Assembly (NCBI GenBank): GCA_036269915.1
Contig: DATBDM010000238.1
Coordinates: 1 to 14,060 of the forward strand
Reading direction: 5' to 3'
From: DATBDM01 sp036269915
Lineage (GTDB): Bacteria > Actinomycetota > Thermoleophilia > Solirubrobacterales > Solirubrobacteraceae
DNA length: 14,060 nt
Shown here: positions 1 through 7,089 of the stretch, in pieces
Layout of the letters: each line of letters begins with the position of its first letter
Numbering within the stretch: position 1 is the stretch's first letter
Made by a program: the position numbers and the translations under genes
The notes under the pieces: generated by a model
The model's input: the letters and a program-made list of their open reading frames with translations, nothing else
The model's database searches: none
What the model was told of the DNA's origin: nothing

Positions 1-9
1 GCCGGGCAT

Positions 10-24
10 CGCCGGGAGTCGGCG
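10..24 (-). terminator. Weak hairpin after the metallophosphoesterase gene
   Basis: Inverted arms CGCCG (10-14) and CGGCG (20-24) surround a 5-base loop, and T9/A25 can add a sixth pair. On the minus strand this lies about 20 bases beyond the TAA stop of the metallophosphoesterase, where the five-gene operon ends. There is no T-run after it, so it is at best a weak intrinsic terminator; chance pairing is quite possible in such GC-rich DNA. The remainder of 1-45 shows nothing else. Confidence 0.22.
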
Positions 25-45
25 ACCCCGTCGAAGCCTCGCCCC

Positions 46-885
46 TTACCCAGCCGGTCTCAGCGTCAGGACCACCACCTCCGGCGGCGCGAGCAGCCGT
101 ACCGGCAAACCGCTCGTCCCCAGGCCCGAGGAGACGTAGAGGCGGCGGCCGCCCTCGACGACGTGGCGGCGGGCGTAGCGTTCGCCGTACCAGGAGGGGA
201 TCGCGGGGCGGCGGAGCAGGGGGATCGCGACCTGGCCGCCGTGGAGGTGGCCCGACAGCGTCAGCGCGGCGCGCGCCGGGACGTGGGGGAAGGCGTCAGG
301 GTCATGCGACAGGACGAGCACCGGCTCGCCCGGCGGCACCGCCTCCAGCGCCCCCTCCGGATTCGCTCGCCGGTGGCGGACGTCGGCGAGGCCCGCGATC
401 CACAGCCGCGCGCCGCGCGCCCGCACCGAGACCGCGCGGTTCTCGAGCACCGTGATCCCCTCGCGCTCGAGCGCCGACCACATGCGATGCCCGCCGCGCA
501 TCCAGTCGTGGTTGCCGAGCACGGCGATCGTGCCGAGCGGCGCGCGGAAGCGGCCGAGCTCCGCCGCGACCACCTCGGGCGCCAGGCGGCCGCCGAAGAC
601 CGGGCTGCCGTCGAGGTAGTCGCCGAGCAGCAGCACGAGGTCGGGCGACTCGGCGGCGAGCCGGTCGACCGCGCGGCCGATCGCGGGTCGGCCCATGTGC
701 GGGACGCCCGAGTGCAGGTCGGCCATCACGCCGACCCTGAGCCCGTCGAGCGACGCCGGCCAGTGCCGCAGCCACAGTTCGTCGCGGCGGACGACGAGCC
801 GCCGCGGCTCGACCCAGCCGGCCCACGCGGCGAGCGCGGCGGCACCCGCCTGCGCAGCGACGAGCGACCGCCGGCGGCGGTCCAC
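46..885 (-). CDS. Membrane-anchored metallophosphoesterase (calcineurin-like, YkuE type)
   Basis: 279 residues, GTG start at 885, TAA stop. The dinuclear-metal phosphoesterase motifs are all present in order: D56-x-H58 (ADLHSG), G88-D89 (LGDYLDG), G124-N-H-D127, H194 (LSHDP) and G212-H-L-H215-G-G. Basic residues followed by an Ala-rich hydrophobic stretch (about 7-24) look like an N-terminal membrane anchor or uncleaved signal, as in YkuE-type proteins, so the catalytic domain probably faces outside. The substrate cannot be told; relatives act on lipid or nucleotide phosphoesters. The start abuts the ribokinase stop (TGA 886-888) with no spacer, and a GGAG (895-898) sits 9 bases upstream, so translation is probably coupled. 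It is the last gene of the minus-strand operon. Confidence 0.9.
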   Translation of the reverse strand: MDRRRRSLVAAQAGAAALAAWAGWVEPRRLVVRRDELWLRHWPASLDGLRVGVMADLHSGVPHMGRPAIGRAVDRLAAESPDLVLLLGDYLDGSPVFGGRLAPEVVAAELGRFRAPLGTIAVLGNHDWMRGGHRMWSALEREGITVLENRAVSVRARGARLWIAGLADVRHRRANPEGALEAVPPGEPVLVLSHDPDAFPHVPARAALTLSGHLHGGQVAIPLLRRPAIPSWYGERYARRHVVEGGRRLYVSSGLGTSGLPVRLLAPPEVVVLTLRPAG

Positions 886-1788
886 TCAGCCGCGCTCCGC
901 GCCGAGCTCGTCGCGCCGCGGCATGCCGCCCCGTGCGCCCGCGCGCGTCGTCGAGAGAGCGGCGGCCAGGATCGCGAGCTCGGCGGCGTCGTGCAGCGCG
1001 CCGCCGCCCGCGAGCTCCGCCGCGAGCGCGCCGTTGAACGTGTCGCCCGCCCCGGTCGTGTCGACCACGCCGACCGCGGGCGCCGGCAGCGCGGCGAGCG
1101 AGCCGTCGTCGCACAGCAGCGCCCCGTCGGCGCCGACCGTGACGAGTACCGGTGCGCCGGTCCGGTCCGCGAGCGCACGCGCGGCATCGGCGGCGGAGGG
1201 AGAGCCGCTGAGCGTCCGCGCCTCGTCGGCGTTCGGCGTCAGCAGCGGACCCAGCACCATCAGATCGTCCGGCAGCGCCCGCGCCGGCGCGGGGTTCAGC
1301 ATGACCGTCCAGCCCGCCTCCCGGGCGGCACGGGCGCCGGCGAGCACCGCCGCGTCGGGGACCTCGAAGCCCAGCAGCACCACGCCCGGCTCATCCGCGA
1401 GCCACGCGTCCAGCGCAGCGGCGACCGCCTCGCCCGACAGCGCCGCGTTCGCCCCCGACGCCACCGCGATCGAGTTCTCGCCCGAGCGGTCCACCGTGAT
1501 CAGCGCCACCCCGGTCGGCTCGTCGCGGCGCAGCACGCCCGAGACGTCGACGCCCTCGGCGGCCAGCTCCTCCAGCGCTCCCGAGCCCAGGTCGTCGCGC
1601 CCGACCGCCGCCACCAGCGCGACCTCGGCGCCCAGTCGCGCCGCCGCCACCGCCTGGTTGGCCCCCTTGCCCCCGCCGTGGCGCGCGAACGTCCCGCCCG
1701 TCACCGTCTCGCCCGGGCGGGGCAGGGTGCCGATCGTGACCACGAGGTCGACGTTGACCGAGCCGACCACCACCACGCGGGCGCTCAC
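886..1788 (-). CDS. rbsK: Ribokinase (PfkB family sugar kinase)
   Basis: 300 residues, a normal size for ribokinase. It would phosphorylate D-ribose with ATP to ribose 5-phosphate in the cytoplasm. The N-terminus has the ribose-binding signature GSVNVD (9-14) and the glycine-rich GGGKGANQ (38-45). NxxE lies at N186-E189, and the PfkB signature DTTGAGDTFNG (243-253) carries the catalytic base D249. The GTG start at 1788 is chosen because the ribokinase fold begins there (VVVVGSVNVD), GGGAA (1795-1799) lies just upstream, and its GTGA overlaps the TGA of the DUF202 gene. The frame stays open further upstream, but that part is shadow sequence. Another PfkB sugar kinase specificity, such as a deoxyribo- or keto-sugar-acid kinase, cannot be excluded, but the motifs favour ribokinase. 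No ribose transporter or Rbs regulator is in view. Confidence 0.88.
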   Translation of the reverse strand: MSARVVVVGSVNVDLVVTIGTLPRPGETVTGGTFARHGGGKGANQAVAAARLGAEVALVAAVGRDDLGSGALEELAAEGVDVSGVLRRDEPTGVALITVDRSGENSIAVASGANAALSGEAVAAALDAWLADEPGVVLLGFEVPDAAVLAGARAAREAGWTVMLNPAPARALPDDLMVLGPLLTPNADEARTLSGSPSAADAARALADRTGAPVLVTVGADGALLCDDGSLAALPAPAVGVVDTTGAGDTFNGALAAELAGGGALHDAAELAILAAALSTTRAGARGGMPRRDELGAERG

Positions 1789-2111
1789 GCCGGCTTCCCG
1801 GCGAGCACGAGCACGGCCGCCAGCGCGGCGGCGACGAGCGTCACGACGGTGATGGCCAACAGCGGACCGGCCGCCGGGTCCTGGACCGACTCGGCGCGCT
1901 GCCGGTAGAGCCGGCGGCCGATCCGCCCGACCCACAGCCCGCCCGCGCCGATCACCGCCGCCACGACCACGCCCCCCGGCTGGTGCTCGTGCACCGCGTG
2001 CCCGAGCAGGATCGCCGCGATGACGGCGAGGCTGAGGGCGGAGCGCTGCCATCCGAGCGCCGTCCGCTCGTTGGCGAGCGGCGGTGGCGGCCCGCGCCGC
2101 TCAGGAGGCAT
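1785..2111 (-). CDS. DUF202 membrane protein (second of a tandem pair)
   Basis: 108 residues with the DUF202 entry motif LANERTALGWQR (12-23). Predicted membrane helices lie at roughly 26-40, 47-62 and 84-104, the usual three-helix layout. The function of DUF202 proteins is not established; some are fused to or sit beside transporters. It starts inside the last 11 bases of the upstream DUF202 gene and ends by a 4-base GTGA overlap with ribokinase, so it is surely co-translated with its neighbours. It resembles the upstream DUF202 protein only in the shared motif and helix layout, so the pair is probably a heteromer or an old duplication. The ATG at 2111 has no good ribosome binding site. Confidence 0.85.
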   Translation of the reverse strand: MPPERRGPPPPLANERTALGWQRSALSLAVIAAILLGHAVHEHQPGGVVVAAVIGAGGLWVGRIGRRLYRQRAESVQDPAAGPLLAITVVTLVAAALAAVLVLAGKPA

Positions 2112-2466
2112 CCAGCACCACGAGCACGGCGAGGGCGAGCGCCATCCCGACGAGCGCGATCGACAGCCAGCGTGGCGGCGCGTTGCCGGGCAGCGGCTCG
2201 CGCAGCCGCATCGCGCGCTCGTTGGCCTCCCAGCGCCGGTAGGAGATCGCCGCCAGGGCCGCGCCGAGGGCGATCGGGACGAGGCCGACGACGATCCGCA
2301 CCGCGGCCGTGTCGAAGCGCAGCAGCTGCGCGGCCGCCACGCCGCCGCCGATCAGCGCCAGCGCCGTCCGGTTCCAGGCCAGGAACGTGCGCTCGTTGGC
2401 GAACGTGAGGCGAGGATCGGGATCCTCTCCGACCTCGTGCAGCGGCGCGCGCGGCATCGGCGTCAT
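2101..2466 (-). CDS. DUF202 membrane protein (first of a tandem pair)
   Basis: 121 residues. The conserved DUF202 motif FANERTFLAWNR (22-33) is followed by predicted membrane helices at about 34-50, 55-75 and 100-119. The role is unknown; this is a small integral membrane protein. The start is ATG 2466, because ATGA (2463-2466) overlaps the TGA of fumarylacetoacetase and the family motif follows at the expected distance. The same frame runs open far upstream through the fumarylacetoacetase gene, but that part has no coding character. Stop TGA at 2101-2103 lies inside the next DUF202 gene. Confidence 0.86.
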   Translation of the reverse strand: MTPMPRAPLHEVGEDPDPRLTFANERTFLAWNRTALALIGGGVAAAQLLRFDTAAVRIVVGLVPIALGAALAAISYRRWEANERAMRLREPLPGNAPPRWLSIALVGMALALAVLVVLDAS

Positions 2467-3629
2467 TGTGACCCGGCCGGCAGGATCCTCCCGGCCACCT
2501 CGCCGAAGGAGACCTCGCGCTCGCCGCACCAGCCGCGCAGCACGACCTCGTCGCCATCGGCGAGGAACCCGCGCCCGAGCTCGAGCAGGCTGCCCTCGGT
2601 GCCGGGCTCCGGGCCGGAGATGGTCCCCGACGCGAACAGGTCGCCCGGGCGGACCACCGCGCCGTTGACCGTCGCGTGTGCGAGTTGCTGCGCGACGTTC
2701 CAGTACAGCCCACGCGCGTTGGCGCGCGAGACGACCTCGCCGGCGACCTCGACCTCGAGCGCGACGTCCAGCGCCCAGTCCTCGCTCGTGCGCAGGTAGG
2801 GCAGCGGCTCGGGGTCCTGCGTCGGCCCGGGCACGCGGAAGGGCTCGAGCGCCGCGAGCGGCACCACCCACGGCGAGATCGAGGTGGCGAACGACTTGGC
2901 CAGGAACGGGCCGAGCGGCTGGTACTCCCAGCGCTGGATGTCGCGCGCGCTCCAGTCGTTGACCAGCACGAAGCCGAACGCGTGCCGCGCGGCCTCCTCG
3001 ATCGGGATCGGCACTCCGAGCGAGGATCCCGGCCCACCCGACAGCACGCCGAGCTCGAGCTCGAGGTCGAGCGCCCGCGTCGCGCCGAACTCGCCCGGGC
3101 CGAGCTGCCCGCAGGGGCGCCGTACCGCGGTGCCCGAGACGACGACGGTGCCCGCGCGGCCGTGGTAGCCGATCGGCAGGTGGCGCCAGTTCGGCGGCAG
3201 CGGATCGCCGTCGGGCCGGAAGAGCCGGCCGACGTTCGTCGCGTGCTCGAGCGAGGAGTAGAAGTCGACGTAGTCGCCGATCGCGACCGGCATCCGCACG
3301 TCGAGATCCGCCAGGGCGACGAGCGCCCCCGCGGCGCCCGCGCGGTCGTCGGGGTCGGCGAGCAGCTCCTGCAGGCGCGCCCGCAGGGCCGCCCACGCCT
3401 CCGGCACGCAGGCCATCAGGCCGTTGAGGACCGGCGACGCCAACGCAGCCCGGGGGACGGGGACGTCGTCGAGCAGTCCCGCCGTGGCGAGCGGCTCGAG
3501 CAGCAGCGCGTGATCGCCGATCCGGACCGCGACGCGCGCGGCTCCGCCGGGCGGGGCGACCGCGCCGTAGGGCAGGTTGGCCGGCCCGAAGCCGGGCGTC
3601 CCCTCCGGCACCCAGCTCGCCTCGGCCAC
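2463..3629 (-). CDS. fahA: Fumarylacetoacetase
   Basis: 388 residues, slightly shorter than the roughly 420 of animal enzymes but complete. It hydrolyses 4-fumarylacetoacetate to fumarate and acetoacetate, the last step of tyrosine/phenylalanine breakdown through homogentisate. By comparison with human FAH, the metal ligands are D122, E190, E192 and D225 (NDWSARD), the catalytic histidine is H129 in DFYSSLEHATNVG, K245 aligns with the conserved lysine, and GTISGPEPGTEGS (335-347) with E350 completes the active site. GYHGRAG (154-160) is also typical. An N-terminal SH3-like domain (about 1-110) precedes the FAH fold. The start is GTG 3629, placed 7 bases after a TAGCAT -10 box, which suggests a leaderless message. 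It heads the minus-strand operon. The partner genes for homogentisate dioxygenase and maleylacetoacetate isomerase are not in the window. Confidence 0.95.
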   Translation of the reverse strand: MAEASWVPEGTPGFGPANLPYGAVAPPGGAARVAVRIGDHALLLEPLATAGLLDDVPVPRAALASPVLNGLMACVPEAWAALRARLQELLADPDDRAGAAGALVALADLDVRMPVAIGDYVDFYSSLEHATNVGRLFRPDGDPLPPNWRHLPIGYHGRAGTVVVSGTAVRRPCGQLGPGEFGATRALDLELELGVLSGGPGSSLGVPIPIEEAARHAFGFVLVNDWSARDIQRWEYQPLGPFLAKSFATSISPWVVPLAALEPFRVPGPTQDPEPLPYLRTSEDWALDVALEVEVAGEVVSRANARGLYWNVAQQLAHATVNGAVVRPGDLFASGTISGPEPGTEGSLLELGRGFLADGDEVVLRGWCGEREVSFGEVAGRILPAGSQ

Positions 3630-3636
3630 GGGCGCG

Positions 3637-3642
3637 ATGCTA
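3637..3642 (-). promoter_or_regulatory. Candidate -10 box for the fumarylacetoacetase operon
   Basis: On the minus strand TAGCAT (TANNNT form) ends 7 bases before the GTG start at 3629. That is the usual distance from a -10 box to the transcription start, so the mRNA would begin at or next to the start codon. No convincing -35 is seen; it would fall inside the start of the divergent gene. Confidence 0.45.
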
Positions 3643-3664
3643 CGCGACCGGGTATGTGGGCGAG

Positions 3665-4267
3665 ATGGACGAGATCATCCCCGGGCTGCTCCACTGGACC
3701 GCCTTCCGCGACACGATCGGCGCCGACGTCCACTCCTACCTGCACGCGCCCTCGGGCACCGTGCTCGATCCGATGGTCCCGCCGGAGGGGCTCGACGCCT
3801 TCGGCGACCGCGCGATCCGCCGCGTCGTGCTCACCAACCGCCATCACTACCGCGACGCCGACGCCTACCGCGACCGCTTCGGCGCCACGGTCCACTGCCA
3901 CGAGGCGGGGCTGCACGAGTTCGGACCCGAGCAGGACGTCCAGGGCTTCGCCTGGGGCGACGAGCTGGCGGCCGGGGTCATTGCGCACGAGGTCGGCGTG
4001 CTGTGCCCGGAGGAGACGGCGATCCACCTCGACGGGGGCGGCGGCGCGCTCGCCTTCGCCGACGCGGTGACGCGCCGGCGCGGCGGCGCGCTGGGCTTCT
4101 TCGGCGACTCGCTGCTGGGCGAGGACCCGGAGGCGGTGCGCGCCGGTCTGCGCGCCGCTTTCGCGCGGCTCGCCTCAGGGCTCGACTTCGAGGCGATGCT
4201 GCTCGCGCACGGCGACCCGGTCGCGCCGGGAGCGCGCGAGCAGCTCGCCGCGTTCGCCGACGGCTAG
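3665..4267 (+). CDS. Divergent metallo-beta-lactamase-fold-like protein
   Basis: About 200 residues from ATG 3665; an in-frame GTG at 3656 is an alternative start. The pattern looks like a degenerate MBL-fold hydrolase: an N-terminal strand-rich part (EIIPGLLHWTA), then VVLTNRHHYRDADAY where HxHxDH would sit, a GD element (GFFGDSLLG) near residue 147, and LLAHGDP near residue 181 matching the late histidine of the fold. The metal site is altered: the usual first histidine is N58, with H60, H61 and D64 following, so a full two-zinc site is doubtful. The substrate is unknown. The gene is divergent from fumarylacetoacetase (about 35 bases between starts) and its TAG stop overlaps the opposite stop of the NmrA-like gene. 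The fold assignment is an inference from motifs. Confidence 0.75.
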   Translation: MDEIIPGLLHWTAFRDTIGADVHSYLHAPSGTVLDPMVPPEGLDAFGDRAIRRVVLTNRHHYRDADAYRDRFGATVHCHEAGLHEFGPEQDVQGFAWGDELAAGVIAHEVGVLCPEETAIHLDGGGGALAFADAVTRRRGGALGFFGDSLLGEDPEAVRAGLRAAFARLASGLDFEAMLLAHGDPVAPGAREQLAAFADG

Positions 4268-4902
4268 AGCGCGCCCAGCGCCTCGGCGACCGGCGTCGCG
4301 CCCGTGAGCTCCTCGAACTCTTTGCGGATCGTGTTCGGCGCCTGGAGGCATTCGAGGAGCGTCAGCGCGACGTCGTCGCGCGGGATCTCGCCGCTGCGGC
4401 CCAGCTTGCGCGCGGCGTCGATCCGCCCGGTCCCGGGCTCGTTGGTGAGCCGCCCCGGCTTGACGATGGTCCAGTCGAGGCCGCTCGCGCGCAGCGCCGC
4501 GTCCGCGTCGCGCTTGGCCTCGAAGTAGGGCCGCATCGCCGGGTCGGCGTGCTCGAGGTCGTCGTAGCCCATCGAGGACACGATCACGAAGCGGGTGACG
4601 CCGAGCTCGGCTGCCGCGTCGATCAGCTTCACCGCCGCACCGAGGTCGACGGTCCGCTTGCGCTCGGGCCCGCTGCCGGGGCCGGCGCCGGCGGCGAAGA
4701 CGATCGCCTCGGCACCGCCGAGGTGCGGGCGCGGATCGTCGCGCTCGAGGTCGCAGAGGACGGCCTGGGCGCCCACGGCCTCGAGGTCGGCCGCGTGGTC
4801 GGGGTTGCGGATCAGCCCGCGGGCGCGGTGACCGCGCTCGGCCGCCTGGCGCAGGAGGCGGAGCGCGATCTGACCGTGTCCGCCGGCAACGAGGATCTCC
4901 AT
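4264..4902 (-). CDS. NAD(P)-binding NmrA/atypical SDR family protein
   Basis: 212 residues. The N-terminus ILVAGGHGQIALRLL (3-17) contains the Rossmann GxxGxxG loop (G7, G10). VIVSSMGYDD (106-115), then YFEAK (126-130) with the YxxxK pattern, and LDWTIVKPGRLTNEPGTG (142-159) are characteristic of SDR_a5/NmrA-like proteins of the YwnB/YhfK kind. These bind NAD(P)H and act as reductases or redox sensors; the actual substrate is unknown. The start ATG 4902 is fixed by a good TAGGAG ribosome binding site 7 bases upstream and by the Rossmann motif directly after it. The frame is open upstream only as a shadow of the phosphatase gene. It ends tail to tail with the MBL-like gene, the CTAG at 4264-4267 supplying both stops. 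Confidence 0.88.
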   Translation of the reverse strand: MEILVAGGHGQIALRLLRQAAERGHRARGLIRNPDHAADLEAVGAQAVLCDLERDDPRPHLGGAEAIVFAAGAGPGSGPERKRTVDLGAAVKLIDAAAELGVTRFVIVSSMGYDDLEHADPAMRPYFEAKRDADAALRASGLDWTIVKPGRLTNEPGTGRIDAARKLGRSGEIPRDDVALTLLECLQAPNTIRKEFEELTGATPVAEALGAL

Positions 4903-4908
4903 GCCGGA

Positions 4909-4929
4909 ACTCCTACCCGCGACTCCTAC
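4909..4929. repeat. Two direct copies of ACTCCTAC in a divergent promoter gap
   Basis: ACTCCTAC occurs at 4909-4916 and again at 4922-4929, 13 bases apart. The left copy contains the ribosome binding site of the minus gene; the right copy overlaps the TACACT box proposed for the plus gene. It could be an operator for both genes or simply a duplicated ribosome-binding-like sequence. Confidence 0.4.
4910..4915 (-). promoter_or_regulatory. Ribosome binding site of the NmrA-like gene
   Basis: On the minus strand TAGGAG lies 7 bases before ATG 4902. It decides this start against the long upstream open frame. It belongs to one of two copies of an 8-base direct repeat in the divergent gap. Confidence 0.6.
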
Positions 4930-4932
4930 ACT
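4927..4932 (+). promoter_or_regulatory. Candidate -10 box for the PAS/GAF/SpoIIE gene
   Basis: TACACT (TANNNT) ends 12 bases before ATG 4945, so the leader would be about 5 bases and lacks a Shine-Dalgarno sequence. No clear -35 is seen. This would be a near-leaderless message. Confidence 0.33.
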
Positions 4933-4944
4933 TGCGCGCCCACG

Positions 4945-7044
4945 ATGCACACCGTCTTCACGCAGGGATCGCCGGAGGACCGCCTCGCGCTGCTGGACGC
5001 GCTCTACGAGCAGGCGCCGGTCGGGCTCGCCTTCGTCGACGAGCAGCTGCGCTACCAGCGCATCAACCCGGCGCTCGCGGCGATCAACGGCCATCCGGTC
5101 CAGGAGCACATCGGGCGCACCGTCGGCCAGATGCTCGGCCAGACCGGAGCCGACCTCGAGGTGGCGATGCGCCAGGTGCTCGCGACGCGCACGCCGTCCG
5201 GCGCGATCGACGTGGAGGGGGAGACCGACGCCGCGCCCGGCGAGCGCCGCTGCTTCCGGCTGAACCTCTACCCGGTCGCCGACGCCGACGGGCGTGTGCG
5301 CGGCGTCGGGGCGGTCGTCGTGGAAACCACGGCCGAGCGGCAGGCGGAGGACGACGCCCAGGCCGCTCAGGCACTGCTCGACGCCGTGTTCGACGGCGCG
5401 CCCGTCGGCATGGGCGTGTGGGACCGCGAGCTGCGCTATGTCCGCGTCAACCAGGCGGCCGCCGAGGTCAACGACCTTCCGCGCGAGTCGCATCTCGGGC
5501 GTCGCGTCGCCGACGTCATGACCGGCGCGTTCGGCGAGCGGATCAGCGCGATCCTGGGCGAGGTGATCCGCACCGGCGAGCCGGTGCTCGGCATGGAGCT
5601 GTCGGGCGAGCGGCCCGGCCACCCGGGCGAGCAGCACCACCGCGAGGTGTCCTACTTCCCGCTGCGCGCGCGCGACGGCTCGGTCGTCGGCGTCGCCTCG
5701 GTGGCCCAGGACGTCACCGCCCGCCGGCGGATCGACGAGCTGCGCCAGCGCCTGCTCGACCGCGAGCACCAGGCGCGGCTGGACGCCGAGGCCGCGCGGC
5801 TGCGCGCGGAGACCGTCGCCGCGGCGGGCGACGCGCTCGCCGCCTCGATCGACTGGGACGAGACGGTGGCGACGGCGGCACGGGTCGCGGTGCCGGGCGT
5901 CGCGGACTTCGCCGTGCTGCACCTGCTCGACGGCGGCCAGCGCGTCGCCGTCGCGGCGCTCGCCCACCGCGACCCCGCGCACGAAACCCTGATGCGCGAC
6001 CTGCTGACCGGCTTCGGCCCGCGGCTGAGCCTGGCCCAGGGCGTCGGCGAGGCGATCCGGACGGGCCGCTCCGTCGCCACCTTCGAGCTCGACGCGGACA
6101 CACTCGACGGCGTCGCGGTCGACGGCGAGCACCGCGACGGGCTGCGCGCGCTCGGGCCGCGCTCGGTGATGGTCGTGCCCGTCGCGGCCGGCGCCCGCCG
6201 CCTCGGCGCGTTGCTGCTCGGGCAGACGACCTCCGGGCGGCGCTTCGACGACGACGACGTGCTGCTGGCCCAGGCCGTCGCCGACCGCATCGGGCTCGCG
6301 CTCGAGAACGCGCGCCTGCACACCGAGCGCTCGCACATCGCGCAGACGCTCCAGCAGTCGCTACTGCCGCCCGCGCTGCCCGTGGTGCCGGGTATCGACA
6401 GCGCAGCGGGGTACTTCCCGGCGGGGGACGCGAACGACGTCGGCGGCGACTTCTACGACCTCTTCGAGTCAGAGCCGGGCCTCTGGACCGTGCTGGTCGG
6501 CGACGTCGCCGGCAAGGGCGCGGCGGCGGCGTCGCTCACGTCGCTCGCCCGCTACACGCTGCGCACCGCGTCGATGCTCGACTCCTCGCCCGTGCACAAC
6601 CTGCAGCTGCTCAACGAGGTGCTGCTCGACCGCGACGCCGGCACCTGCACGGTGCTCTACGCGCGGCTCGCGCCCGAGCCGGGCCGGATGCGCCTCGTCG
6701 CGACCGCCGCGGGACACCCGCCGCCGCTCGTCCTGCGGGCCGACGGCGGCGTCGAGGAGCTGACGCCGCCGGGCACCCTGCTCGGCGCCGTCGAGGAGCC
6801 GAAGCTGCGGGCGACCGAGGCCGAGCTGTCCTCGGGCGACCTCGTGCTCTTCTACACCGACGGCGCGACCGACGTGCGCGTCGACGGCGGCCTGCTGGGC
6901 GACGGTGCCCTGCGCGACGAGCTCGCCGCGTGCGCGGGCTGCTCCGCCGAGCAGGTCGTCGCGCGGGTCGCGCGGCGCATCCGGGTCGCGCAGGACGGCC
7001 GGCTCGACGACGATCTCGCGCTGCTCGCCCTCCGCGTCGTTTAG
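4945..7044 (+). CDS. PAS-PAS-GAF sensor with SpoIIE/PP2C serine phosphatase domain
   Basis: 699 residues, apparently cytoplasmic with no membrane helices. Two PAS domains (about 14-135 and 142-263; both begin with an APVG segment and have VDEQLRY or WDRELRY) are followed by a charged coiled-coil linker (263-292). A GAF domain (about 295-458) and a C-terminal SpoIIE phosphatase (about 465-699) complete it. Phosphatase metal sites are visible: DVGGDFYD (498-505), VGDVAGKG (518-525), YTDGATD (637-643) and DDLALL (689-694). Such proteins dephosphorylate anti-sigma-factor antagonists to control general stress or sigma-factor switches in response to small ligands or redox. No anti-sigma, antagonist or sigma factor gene is nearby, so its partners are elsewhere. 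The start ATG 4945 lies just before the first PAS domain. The open frame extends more than 1.3 kb upstream, but only as shadow of other genes. The SDR gene follows after 47 bases. Confidence 0.93.
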   Translation: MHTVFTQGSPEDRLALLDALYEQAPVGLAFVDEQLRYQRINPALAAINGHPVQEHIGRTVGQMLGQTGADLEVAMRQVLATRTPSGAIDVEGETDAAPGERRCFRLNLYPVADADGRVRGVGAVVVETTAERQAEDDAQAAQALLDAVFDGAPVGMGVWDRELRYVRVNQAAAEVNDLPRESHLGRRVADVMTGAFGERISAILGEVIRTGEPVLGMELSGERPGHPGEQHHREVSYFPLRARDGSVVGVASVAQDVTARRRIDELRQRLLDREHQARLDAEAARLRAETVAAAGDALAASIDWDETVATAARVAVPGVADFAVLHLLDGGQRVAVAALAHRDPAHETLMRDLLTGFGPRLSLAQGVGEAIRTGRSVATFELDADTLDGVAVDGEHRDGLRALGPRSVMVVPVAAGARRLGALLLGQTTSGRRFDDDDVLLAQAVADRIGLALENARLHTERSHIAQTLQQSLLPPALPVVPGIDSAAGYFPAGDANDVGGDFYDLFESEPGLWTVLVGDVAGKGAAAASLTSLARYTLRTASMLDSSPVHNLQLLNEVLLDRDAGTCTVLYARLAPEPGRMRLVATAAGHPPPLVLRADGGVEELTPPGTLLGAVEEPKLRATEAELSSGDLVLFYTDGATDVRVDGGLLGDGALRDELAACAGCSAEQVVARVARRIRVAQDGRLDDDLALLALRVV

Positions 7045-7060
7045 ATGAGTGCCGCTGGTT

Positions 7061-7089
7061 CGCGGTCCCGGCCACGGGGAATGACCGCG
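7061..7089 (+). repeat. Inverted repeat around the SDR ribosome binding site
   Basis: CGCGGTC (7061-7067) and GACCGCG (7083-7089) can pair as a 7-bp stem with a 15-base loop. The loop holds the GGGGA (7076-7080) that is the only ribosome binding site candidate for ATG 7092. It could modulate translation of the redox cassette or be chance in GC-rich DNA. Confidence 0.35.

Noticed and set aside
1..20. GCCGGG repeated at 1 and 11 as a possible repeat array
   Set aside because: Only two short GC-rich copies at the window edge, expected by chance.
163..1908. A 581-codon plus-strand open frame antisense to the phosphoesterase and ribokinase genes
   Set aside because: It is rich in Arg, Ala, Gly and His with no motif, and the opposite strand encodes two recognisable enzymes. 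High GC makes stop codons rare on the shadow strand.
4264..6336. Extending the NmrA-like protein to a 690-residue fusion
   Set aside because: The extra N-terminal part is antisense to the phosphatase and lacks any domain. A ribosome binding site and the Rossmann loop fix the start at 4902.
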